Shown here one piece after another: positions 43,913-51,750 of a stretch of DNA of 64,000 nucleotides. The position numbers were made by a program, and so were the translations under genes. Under the pieces are notes generated by a model that was given only the letters and a program-made list of their open reading frames with translations, was not told where the DNA came from and ran no database searches. How positions within the stretch are numbered: position 1 is the first letter of the stretch; each line of letters opens with the position of its first letter. Source of the stretch: Neobacillus sp. Marseille-Q6967 (lineage in GTDB: Bacteria; Bacillota; Bacilli; Bacillales; Cytobacillaceae); the NCBI RefSeq assembly GCF_946151075.1, contig NZ_OX267715.1:2147881-2211880 (forward strand). The letters are read 5' to 3'.

Positions 43913-44066
43913 AGTGCTTCCTCCTCGTATAAAAGTAATTACTTATTTTTTTCTATATTTTAAAACGAGCTTACCCCGAAGTATAGGGTCACTTTAATGA
44001 TATTTTCAGTGGTCAGTGGATAATAATCGAGATTTCATGTTACTTTGGTCTGGTCAAAGTCCACTG

Positions 44067-44546
44067 TTAGCCAAGCGTCAAACCGTTGAAATATATAATT
44101 CTTTTTTCAAAGTTACTAATAAAAAAACTTGGAGCTACTTCTGTTTCCCCTACTAAACTATAGCCATTTTTCAAATAAAGCTCCTTAGCCGGAAAATTAT
44201 CTCTTCCCGTCGATAAAGTAAAAACATTTATTTCATTATGTAATTTTTCAACAGCTTCTAATAACTTTTGGGCTATACCCTTTCGAAAATGATTTGGGTG
44301 AACAACCATCCGACAAATCGTTAGTTCCTTTCCCTCAATTGTATAAGATAATGCCCCCACAAGTTCATCTTCTTCAAAATATCCTAAAAAACTTTCCTCA
44401 CATGTTAAAAATTCTAAAAATGTCTCCTGCAGTGGAGGAATCTCATAAAAATCGATTAACTTTGCTTCAATTAAATAAGCTAATTTTTGTAATTCGAATA
44501 ATTCTTGGGCCAATTTTTTATCTTTTAAATCGATTGTTTGGATCAT
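44067..44546 (-). CDS. GNAT-family N-acetyltransferase
   Basis: 159 residues from the ATG at 44546 with AAAGGA nine bases upstream; a TTG at 44564 has no site. The AcCoA loop is HFRKGIAQKLLEA. The C-terminal TLSTGRDNFPAKELYLKNGYSLVGETEVAP is a standard GNAT helix-strand. Family members near PaiB-like genes may act on polyamines, but there is no residue evidence for that here. Confidence 0.87.
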   Translation of the reverse strand: MIQTIDLKDKKLAQELFELQKLAYLIEAKLIDFYEIPPLQETFLEFLTCEESFLGYFEEDELVGALSYTIEGKELTICRMVVHPNHFRKGIAQKLLEAVEKLHNEINVFTLSTGRDNFPAKELYLKNGYSLVGETEVAPSFFISNFEKRIIYFNGLTLG

Positions 44547-44627
44547 AACTATATATCCTTTCAAGGAATTATGGTAAAGAATCAGAGGTTACAGTAGATA
44601 TTATAAGGTCACTGCGGTACTTGAGGT

Positions 44628-44665
44628 AAAAAAGATATTAGGTGTTATACCTAATACCTTTTTTT
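44628..44665. terminator. Terminator near the ywaF stop
   Basis: GATATTAGGT/ACCTAATACC hairpin followed by T-runs on both strands; overlaps the last codons of the leftward YwaF-like gene. Confidence 0.8.
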
Positions 44666-45373
44666 CTTATTTCCTAACAAAAATGGTACATATATGACAA
44701 AAAATGTATTGAGAGCAATCAGCTCTAATGGCAAGATGTAAAATGGCCAAGGTCCTAGATAATCCAATATCGATGGATTAACTGGTTTTTCAGAAATATA
44801 CATATAGTTTCCTTCGAGAAAATAGTTAAGCAAAAAGACAAAAAAGGTATATAGATTAAGATAAAGGAACGCTTTCCAAACACTTTTTAAAGTTGGCTTA
44901 AAATTCTCAACAAAGACCATGAATAAATTGGCTGCAACAATCCCTCCGTGAGAAATAAAAAAGTGAACATAGCGAAAATGGGGAAAATTGTAGGCGCTTA
45001 TATCGGGTGTAATCATGGCCTGAAGAGCGCTCCCCACTCCAGCAAAATATGTAAATTCAAATAACTGATAGTTTTTGGTTAGTAGTAACACTGCCGATAA
45101 GAGTAAACTAATACTGCTTAAATGAAACGGCAAAGAATATTGAACCGTCCAATCTCCAATTTTCCAAAGCCACCAATGTAAACTAATTTCCGAAATGATT
45201 AAAATCCAAGCCAGGCTGTATCTAATGATATTGTTTATCGGAGCTTTCCTAAGATAGGAACGATAAAGATAAAACATAAAAATAATGATAAAAAGCACTA
45301 ACATTGTTAGTACATGAGTTAGTGAAAATAATATAAATGGTTCATTGCCGTCTCGCTGAAAATATTTATCCAT
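44651..45373 (-). CDS. ywaF: YwaF-family (TIGR02206) membrane protein
   Basis: 240 residues, seven predicted helices. SLTHVLTMLVLFI, SLHWWLWKIGDWTVQYSLPFHL and LGPWPFYILPLELIAL are the recognisable blocks of the TIGR02206/YwaF family, an integral membrane family of unknown function widespread in Bacillus. GGTGATCGA provides the ribosome binding site. A partial 52-bp repeat copy lies just upstream. Confidence 0.87.
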   Translation of the reverse strand: MDKYFQRDGNEPFILFSLTHVLTMLVLFIIIFMFYLYRSYLRKAPINNIIRYSLAWILIISEISLHWWLWKIGDWTVQYSLPFHLSSISLLLSAVLLLTKNYQLFEFTYFAGVGSALQAMITPDISAYNFPHFRYVHFFISHGGIVAANLFMVFVENFKPTLKSVWKAFLYLNLYTFFVFLLNYFLEGNYMYISEKPVNPSILDYLGPWPFYILPLELIALNTFFVIYVPFLLGNKKKRY

Positions 45374-45449
45374 TCGATCACCATTTGTTTTTTAAATCAT
45401 TATTCCTTTGATTCATGAAATTAATCCAGTCTTCTTTTAGGCAGGGGGA

Positions 45450-45525
45450 GTTCGGTCACTCCAGACCACCTGCTTTGACCGTACCCCAATTTTCACATAA
45501 AGTTCGGTCAAAGCAAGCCCTCTGG
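45450..45525. repeat. 52-bp repeat family, locus C (1.5 units)
   Basis: GGTCA at 45454 and 45506 are exactly 52 bp apart, with TGACC at 45476, i.e. 22 and 30 bp from its neighbours, as in loci A and B. Hairpin TGCTTTGACCG/CGGTCAAAGCA has an 11-bp perfect stem, stronger than in locus A. Lies between sbcC and ywaF. Confidence 0.85.
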
Positions 45526-45529
45526 CATC

Positions 45530-48500
45530 CTAATTAGTAAAAATAAACTCTGTTTTACTTCCAGTTTGTCCAGCTATAACTTCTAGTCTGACATCGATAC
45601 GTTCTTTTAGCTCTGGAACGTGGGAGATGATTCCGACTAAGCGGCCGCTGCTTTGAATGTCCATTAATGCTTCGATTGCCTGATCGAGAGATTCTGGATC
45701 GAGTGTTCCAAATCCTTCATCTATGAACATCGTTTCCAAGGATACACCGCCGGCATAATTTTGAACAACATCGGCAAGTCCTAGTGCCAGTGAAAGGGCA
45801 GCCTTAAAACTTTCTCCTCCAGAAAGAGTTTTAACATGTCGTTCTTGGCCGGTATATTGGTCAAATACAAGCAGTTCCAATCCACTTTGGACATTCCCTT
45901 TAGAGCGGTCGGTTTTCCGAAGAAGCTGGAAGCGTCCTGATGTCATTTTTCGAAGCCGGACATTTGCTTCTCGTAAAATATCATCCAGGAATGCGGCGAG
46001 AACATAGCGCTCAAATGTAATCCGATAAGTATTTTGACCTTTTGAGATTTCATAAAGGTGGCCAATTAACTTGTACCGCTCTTCTAACACCTTCATTTGT
46101 TCATTAAGAGTTTCGACTCGGACAAGAATTTCCTCATTATCCCGTTTTTTCATTAATAGGTCGGTCTTCTGTTGACTTAATCCCTCTATTTCCTGACCAA
46201 TGCCCTCAAGAATAGACTTTATTTCCTCTATATCTGGAGTCTTAACATCCGTTAATAGTTCCGTCAATTCCTTTAGACGATCAGAAACAGAACGCAGCTC
46301 CTCGCGATAATCTCGAATCTGAATCTCCAATATCCGGATATCGTCTTCCGACTTTTTTGATTGGTGATAGACACCATAGGTTTCAAAGCCTTGTTCAGCG
46401 AGCTTGTTGATAAAAATTTCTCTCTCTGTTTTTAACTCATTTTGTTTATCGGTAAAATGAGTCTTTGCATCTTGTAATCTTGCACCTTCAGTACCCAGTT
46501 TTTCTTTCACTTGTTGAGACCTCTTTTGCGCATCTTCCAGCTGCTGCACCAAAATTTCATGCTGCTTTTGGGTACGGGTCAGCACTTTTTCATACTCCGC
46601 TGCGTCACGAAGGTTCTCAGGTATAACGTTCATCATTCTAGTTAAATTTGTTCTATTTTCCGTATATTGAACAGTTAAATCATTTACTTCACTGCTGAAC
46701 TGCTGGATTGTTTTTTGCAGGGCTTCCCGTTCAGTTTCACCCTTTTCTAAATATAATACGATTTGTTCAAGTTTTTTAATTTGCTGTGAAAGTCCCTCCT
46801 GAATCTGAAGCAGTTGATTTTTAGCTGAAAGAACTTGTAATTTCGTATTGTCTAGGTCATGTTCGCTAAAGTCCGCACGGAACTCCCGAATGTTTTGAAG
46901 TGTATCTTCAACCACTGCCTGCTGTGATTTCATAAGTGATTGACTTTCAAAAAACTTTGATTCAGCAGCGGATTTTTCTTTTTCCATTTGAGAAGCCTGC
47001 TGCTTAGCTGCCTTAAGGTCCTGTTCATTTGGGATGCTATCTTCCTGGAAAACGGCAGGCGACGGGTGGTGCTCTGAACCGCACACCGGACAAGCCTCAC
47101 CTGATTGCAGTTTTGATGCTAAAAGGGAAGCCTGTCCATGCATCCACTTATTTTCTAGTTCTTCAACAAGAGCTTTTGCATCCTGATATCTTCCAACAAC
47201 GTTTTCATATTGGCTGGTTTTAATTTTTAGATCCTGTCTTGCCCTTTGAAGGCGTACCAGGTGTAATTCATATTTTTCAAAGCGGTCCAATTCAGCCTGG
47301 AGTTTTTCGAGCTGGCGTTCATTCTCCAAATAAGTCATTTGGCCTTTTTCAATCTCTGCTTTTTCCTGCTGAAGATTCTTAAGTCTTGTTTCTAATGTCT
47401 CAAAGTTTTGTTCTGCCGTAAGAAGCTGATCTTTTTTGGATTGAAGCGATGCCTCAGCAGCAGAAGTTTGTTTTAGCAATGCAGCATACGAATAAACATC
47501 ATCCTTCATATTTGCAAGACGATTTATTTCATCAAACAGAGTTTTCCTTTCAGGTTCTCGTTCCATCTCTGCATGCAGCTGCTCCTCATACTGTTTTGCC
47601 AGTGATGTTAGTTTCTCAATTTCTAAATGAATCGACTGGACATTCCCCTCAAGCTGATCCGCTTCCCGTTTTAAACGGTAACAGAGCTCTTCTTGTTGGG
47701 CTAAAAGAGCTGCCTTATGAGCTAACCTCACCTGTGTTTCTTTATCAGCATAGAGATCTGCCTGCTGTTCGAGCTGGGCTTTTTTCGTTTTGAGTTCCTC
47801 TTTTGTGTGCATTTGCTTTAAAATGGCTTCCGCTTCAAAAAGCTGCACCTTTAGACGATCTTGTTCCTGTTCTTTTTCTTTTAACAATACCCCGAGATTA
47901 TCAAGCAATTCAGCCATACTATTAATTTCGTCTTTTAATAATGGCAGAATCAACGTATCATTGACGCTGTCAGCGGCTAGGTATCCGCGGAGTTCTTCAT
48001 TTGTAACGGCTTGAATCCGGCGGATTGCCTCATTTCTCGCCTGTACCTGATCTTCCACTGATTTTTTCAATTCAGAGGCTTCAAGTTTCAGCTTTTCTTC
48101 AACCAGTTTATAGATTTGGGTATGGAATAGACGCTGCAAGATCAGTTCCTTGTCTTTGCTGTCCGATGTTAACAGCTTTCGGAATTCACCTTGGGGAATC
48201 ATTAAAATCTGCCGGAATTGATTGCTGTCAATCAGCATAATTTCTTTAATTTTTTCCTCAACCTCGTTAATTTTCGAAGCAATTAATTTCTTCTCACCAT
48301 TCTCATCCCATACATATAATTCAGCTTTCGCTGGGAATGTTGTGAACCCTTCTCCCTTTTCTTTCTTTTTCGGTTGCTGCGGTAACCGAGTGATGGAATA
48401 AACTTTATTGCGAAGGGAAAAATCAAGAGAAACCTCGGTTAACAGTTCATCTTTGGCAAATTGACTGCGAAGTTCAGGTCCATTGCGGTCCTCTCCACTT

Positions 48501-48667
48501 GCTTTTCCATATATCGCGTAACTGATGGCGTCAAAAATGGTCGTCTTCCCAGAACCCGTTTTGCCCGAAATCACAAACATGGTCCGGTTTCCCAGTTGTG
48601 TAAAATCGATGGTTTCCACGTCTGCGTACGGTCCGAAGGCCTGCATCGTTAGTTTTAATGGTTTCAT
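45530..48667 (-). CDS. sbcC: Nuclease SbcCD subunit C (SMC-like ATPase)
   Basis: 1,045 residues. Walker A GKTGSGKTT at the N-terminus, two long coiled coils, the zinc hook CPVCG (about residue 530) at the apex, signature LSGGESFKAALSLALGLAD, Walker B MFIDEGFGTLD near the C-terminus. With SbcD it trims hairpins, ends with bound proteins, and palindromes. Its start overlaps the sbcD stop by 4 bases (ATGA). Confidence 0.95.
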   Translation of the reverse strand: MKPLKLTMQAFGPYADVETIDFTQLGNRTMFVISGKTGSGKTTIFDAISYAIYGKASGEDRNGPELRSQFAKDELLTEVSLDFSLRNKVYSITRLPQQPKKKEKGEGFTTFPAKAELYVWDENGEKKLIASKINEVEEKIKEIMLIDSNQFRQILMIPQGEFRKLLTSDSKDKELILQRLFHTQIYKLVEEKLKLEASELKKSVEDQVQARNEAIRRIQAVTNEELRGYLAADSVNDTLILPLLKDEINSMAELLDNLGVLLKEKEQEQDRLKVQLFEAEAILKQMHTKEELKTKKAQLEQQADLYADKETQVRLAHKAALLAQQEELCYRLKREADQLEGNVQSIHLEIEKLTSLAKQYEEQLHAEMEREPERKTLFDEINRLANMKDDVYSYAALLKQTSAAEASLQSKKDQLLTAEQNFETLETRLKNLQQEKAEIEKGQMTYLENERQLEKLQAELDRFEKYELHLVRLQRARQDLKIKTSQYENVVGRYQDAKALVEELENKWMHGQASLLASKLQSGEACPVCGSEHHPSPAVFQEDSIPNEQDLKAAKQQASQMEKEKSAAESKFFESQSLMKSQQAVVEDTLQNIREFRADFSEHDLDNTKLQVLSAKNQLLQIQEGLSQQIKKLEQIVLYLEKGETEREALQKTIQQFSSEVNDLTVQYTENRTNLTRMMNVIPENLRDAAEYEKVLTRTQKQHEILVQQLEDAQKRSQQVKEKLGTEGARLQDAKTHFTDKQNELKTEREIFINKLAEQGFETYGVYHQSKKSEDDIRILEIQIRDYREELRSVSDRLKELTELLTDVKTPDIEEIKSILEGIGQEIEGLSQQKTDLLMKKRDNEEILVRVETLNEQMKVLEERYKLIGHLYEISKGQNTYRITFERYVLAAFLDDILREANVRLRKMTSGRFQLLRKTDRSKGNVQSGLELLVFDQYTGQERHVKTLSGGESFKAALSLALGLADVVQNYAGGVSLETMFIDEGFGTLDPESLDQAIEALMDIQSSGRLVGIISHVPELKERIDVRLEVIAGQTGSKTEFIFTN

Positions 48668-49809
48668 TTCATTCCCTCCTCGCGCAGCACTTTTTCAATC
48701 ACATCTGTCATTGCTTCTTTTTTCTCTTCGGTAAATTCAGCCGTGGTCATTTCTGAATAAAATTGCTCAAATAAATCAAGTTCTGATTTTTTCTCACTTT
48801 TAGTTATGTTAAAAGATTGTTTTTTCTTCATATCAGTTATATCAATTTTCCGTTCAAGATGGAGGACATTTGGATAAACCTGGCGTAATTTATTGATGGG
48901 ATCCATTAACGCCCCTTCGTCAAGCAGTGTAACTTTTAAATAGTCATGCAATCTTTCTTTTTCGTAGAATTGAGGATCTAATAATTCCTCGAGATGTCCT
49001 TCCAATTCACGCATGTCATGTTTTGGAGAAAGCGAGCGGTAACGTTGTGAATAATTCCCCTTATCATCGATTTCAATGATTGATATCGATTTATTTTGCT
49101 TTGCTTCGGAAAAAGAATATTTTAACAAGGATCCTGAATATTTCACTTTATCGTGTTTAATCGCATCAGGACTGTGTAAATGACCAAGTGCCGTATACGA
49201 AAACGGTTCAAATACCTCGGCCCCGACACATCCAGAACCGCCAACCGACAAGACACGCTCCGAATCAGAGGTCTGCCCTCCTAAAACAAAGGCATGTCCA
49301 ACCAATACATTGGGCTCATTTGGATTGAGCGTTTCTTCTATTTTTCCGACCATTGCCTTCATTGCATCATGATGGGAATGAATACTGTCATCTTCTAGGA
49401 GCTGCCGAACAATCCCTGGCTCCGCATAAGGGATCAAATAAAAATTTACTCCGTTTACTTGTACAGGTTTAAAGCTATTCGTTAGTTTTCCAGTTAAATA
49501 GAATTGGCTATTTTTATACCAGGAACTTCCGAAAGATAACCGCTCTGCACTATCATGATTCCCTGCAATAGCCACAATAGGTGTTTTTAATTCTACATTA
49601 ATTTTAAAAAGAATTTCATCTAATAATTCAACGGCATCCGTAGGAGGTACGGACCGATCGTATAAATCACCGGCAATGACAACGGCATCTGGCTTTTCTT
49701 CCTCGACCATGTCAACAAATTGGTTCAATACTTCACGTTGATTTTCCGTCATATAGACTCCGTGCACTAACTTTCCTAAATGCCAATCGGCAGTATGGAT
49801 AAACTTCAT
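48664..49809 (-). CDS. sbcD: Nuclease SbcCD subunit D (Mre11-like)
   Basis: 381 residues. Metallophosphoesterase motifs: HTADWHLGK, AGDLYDRSVP, GNHDSAERL, VGHAF, LGHLHSPD. Forms the Mn2+-dependent nuclease of the SbcCD complex. The C-terminal ~50 residues would bind the SbcC coiled coil. AATTGAA precedes the ATG at a distance; the ribosome binding site GGGGTGAAATTG is good. Confidence 0.95.
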   Translation of the reverse strand: MKFIHTADWHLGKLVHGVYMTENQREVLNQFVDMVEEEKPDAVVIAGDLYDRSVPPTDAVELLDEILFKINVELKTPIVAIAGNHDSAERLSFGSSWYKNSQFYLTGKLTNSFKPVQVNGVNFYLIPYAEPGIVRQLLEDDSIHSHHDAMKAMVGKIEETLNPNEPNVLVGHAFVLGGQTSDSERVLSVGGSGCVGAEVFEPFSYTALGHLHSPDAIKHDKVKYSGSLLKYSFSEAKQNKSISIIEIDDKGNYSQRYRSLSPKHDMRELEGHLEELLDPQFYEKERLHDYLKVTLLDEGALMDPINKLRQVYPNVLHLERKIDITDMKKKQSFNITKSEKKSELDLFEQFYSEMTTAEFTEEKKEAMTDVIEKVLREEGMK

Positions 49810-49927
49810 TCAATTTCACCCCATCATGTTAGACTCATAGATACTATTATATCAAAATACCTAGATTAAAGAGATTGGAAACGTTAGTAATTACAGAAAC
49901 ACACAGGGGAAAATTTCCGGAGAAAAA

Positions 49928-49958
49928 TAAAAAACAGCCCGACACAAAGTCGGGCTGC
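49928..49958. terminator. Terminator of the cold-shock gene
   Basis: CAGCCCGAC/GTCGGGCTG hairpin followed by TTTTTTATTT on the minus strand. Confidence 0.88.
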
Positions 49959-49978
49959 TATAGTTGGTTTCATTAAAA

Positions 49979-50179
49979 TTACTTTTTAGTTACGTTAGCA
50001 GCTTGTGGTCCACGAGCTCCTTCAACTACTTCGAAAGAAACTTCTTGACCTTCTTCTAAAGTTTTGAAACCTTCAGATTGGATAGCAGAATAGTGAACGA
50101 ATACGTCGTTTCCGTCTTCAGCTTCGATGAATCCGAAACCTTTTTCAGAGTTAAACCATTTTACTTTACCGTTTTTCAT
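49979..50179 (-). CDS. cspD: Cold-shock protein (CspB/CspD type)
   Basis: 66 residues, a single OB-fold. RNP1 KGFGFIEA and RNP2 VFVHYSAI are intact; the ending [14 protein letters not shown] is common to Bacillus CspB/CspC/CspD. It melts RNA structure at low temperature. Which paralogue (B, C or D) is uncertain. A long leader (about 148 bases) precedes it, as is typical for cold-shock mRNAs, with a perfect AGGAGG. Confidence 0.93.
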   Translation of the reverse strand: MKNGKVKWFNSEKGFGFIEAEDGNDVFVHYSAIQSEGFKTLEEGQEVSFEVVEGARGPQAANVTKK

Positions 50180-50333
50180 GTAAAAAAATCCTCCTATTGG
50201 CTAAGGTCTAGCCATGTGTAAAATTCACCAAATTACAACGTGATAGCTTTACTTCCACTTTCTTATCCAAACTTCGGTTAAAACTTTGAACAAGCTTTTA
50301 ATATAAATCTAATCTCGTGCAACGGCTGATTAA

Positions 50334-50362
50334 AATTTAACATTTTTTAGCTAAAATGTCAA
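50334..50362 (-). promoter_or_regulatory. Sigma-A promoter of the cold-shock gene
   Basis: Minus strand TTGACA (50357-50362), 17-base spacer, TAAATT (50334-50339). Predicted start is near 50327, so the untranslated leader is about 148 bases. Confidence 0.75.
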
Positions 50363-50712
50363 GGGAAGGACGTATGACATATACCTACAAAATTCCCCGT
50401 ATAGCAACGTTTTCCCCCTGATTACATCTCATTATGCTGCTTACCTGGGAATGTAACAATGACTTGATTTCGGTGGATTTTCCCGAGTTTGCATTTTATA
50501 TCCTTAATGACGTCTTTTATTAGTAATTCAAGCCCGATATATGTAAAGGACGGGATATTGGGAAAAGTTTTTGACTTCCCATTTCAGCTCATTTTCCCCG
50601 CAAATACTTTGATGATTGATTTGATCTACTTTAATCTTAATCTACCATTGTCAAGTCTTTTGTTTAAAATTTTCCATTTGTTTTCTCCTAATAATCGTGT
50701 TATATTAATTAA

Positions 50713-50828
50713 GCGATGAGCTGAGTTGTGTAAGCCGAGAAACATTCCTTATGGAACACACTATGTGGAGTGTGGTTTCTCGCCTCAATTTCGTAAATGA
50801 CGCCTGTTTCGACAGGCGTCATTTTTAT
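50713..50828 (+). ncRNA. Candidate structured RNA with intrinsic terminator
   Basis: A TATATT at 50701-50706 could be a -10. An 8-bp helix CGAGAAAC (50736-50743)/GTTTCTCG (50775-50782) encloses two hairpins, TTCC-TTAT-GGAA (50745-50756) and CACAC/GTGTG (50757-50761 with 50770-50774), forming a three-way junction. It is followed by GACGCCTG-TTTC-GACAGGCGTC and a T-run. No ORF fits. I cannot match it to a known riboswitch or small-RNA family. It may be a free small RNA or an attenuator for the AIM24-family gene. Confidence 0.55.
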
Positions 50829-50901
50829 TTGTCTTTTAAAATTGGCACTTTTTTCCTAAATCCTTTAAAATATAGGTAGTAAGGATTAGGGAGGGATAAT
50901 A

Positions 50902-51693
50902 ATGAATAACCATGAAATCGACTATAAGATTTATGGAGATGATATGCAGTTTGTTGAAGTGGAACTTGATCCTAAGGAGACAGTTATTGCGGAAGCGGGC
51001 AGTTTCATGATGATGGAAGATGACATACATATGGAAACCATCTTTGGTGATGGGACAGGCGGAGGCGGCGGTGGCTTGATGGGTAAGCTGTTCTCTGCGG
51101 GTAAGCGGGTCATTACCGGAGAAAGCTTATTCATGACGGCGTTCACGAATCAAGGGACCGGAAAGAAACATGTTTCCTTTGCTTCTCCCTATCCAGGAAA
51201 AATTATTCCGATGGATTTGAGTGAATTGGGCGGAAAAATTATCTGTCAAAAAGATGCTTTCCTTGCTGCAGCCAAAGGAGTATCGGTTGGAATTGAGTTT
51301 CAGCGAAAAATAGGGGCCGGTTTTTTCGGTGGTGAAGGTTTTATCATGCAGAAGCTTGAAGGCGACGGTATGGCCTTTGTTCACGCGGGTGGAACTATCA
51401 CGAAGAAAGAGGTACTCCCGGGGCAGAAATTACGTGTTGATACCGGCTGCTTAGTGGCGATGACAAGTGGAGTAGAGTATGATATCGAATTTGTAAAAGG
51501 TGTTAAGACTGCCCTTTTTGGCGGTGAAGGTTTATTCTTTGCCACTCTTAGAGGTCCCGGGTCTGTTTGGATTCAATCTCTTCCGTTTAGCCGGCTTGCG
51601 AGCCGAGTGTTTGCTGCTGCCCCTCATCGAGGCGGGGGTAAGGATGAAGGCAGCATTACACGTGGGATATTTGACATGTTTAACGGAGACTGA
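50902..51693 (+). CDS. AIM24/TIGR00266-family protein
   Basis: 263 residues with a double-stranded β-helix-like fold. Conserved AEAGSFMMMEDDIHMET, GGGGGGLMGKLFSAGKRVITGESLF, and GFFGGEGFIMQKLEGDGM segments define TIGR00266. The function in bacteria is not established. GGGAGGGATAATA gives a good ribosome binding site at 50902. A three-way-junction RNA lies upstream with its own terminator. Confidence 0.88.
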   Translation: MNNHEIDYKIYGDDMQFVEVELDPKETVIAEAGSFMMMEDDIHMETIFGDGTGGGGGGLMGKLFSAGKRVITGESLFMTAFTNQGTGKKHVSFASPYPGKIIPMDLSELGGKIICQKDAFLAAAKGVSVGIEFQRKIGAGFFGGEGFIMQKLEGDGMAFVHAGGTITKKEVLPGQKLRVDTGCLVAMTSGVEYDIEFVKGVKTALFGGEGLFFATLRGPGSVWIQSLPFSRLASRVFAAAPHRGGGKDEGSITRGIFDMFNGD

Positions 51694-51717
51694 TTATAAA
51701 AAATTATACAAGAAGTT

Positions 51718-51747
51718 AAAAAGCCAACATTTTTTGTTGGCTTTTTT
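51718..51747. terminator. Terminator between the AIM24 gene and the kinase-STAS gene
   Basis: AAAAAGCCAACA/TGTTGGCTTTTT stem with T-runs on both strands, serving two convergent genes. Confidence 0.88.
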
Positions 51748-51750
51748 CAT

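Noticed and set aside
50489..50719. 76-residue frame before the candidate RNA
   Set aside because: No ribosome binding site at its start, codons unlike neighbours, and it runs into the RNA region.
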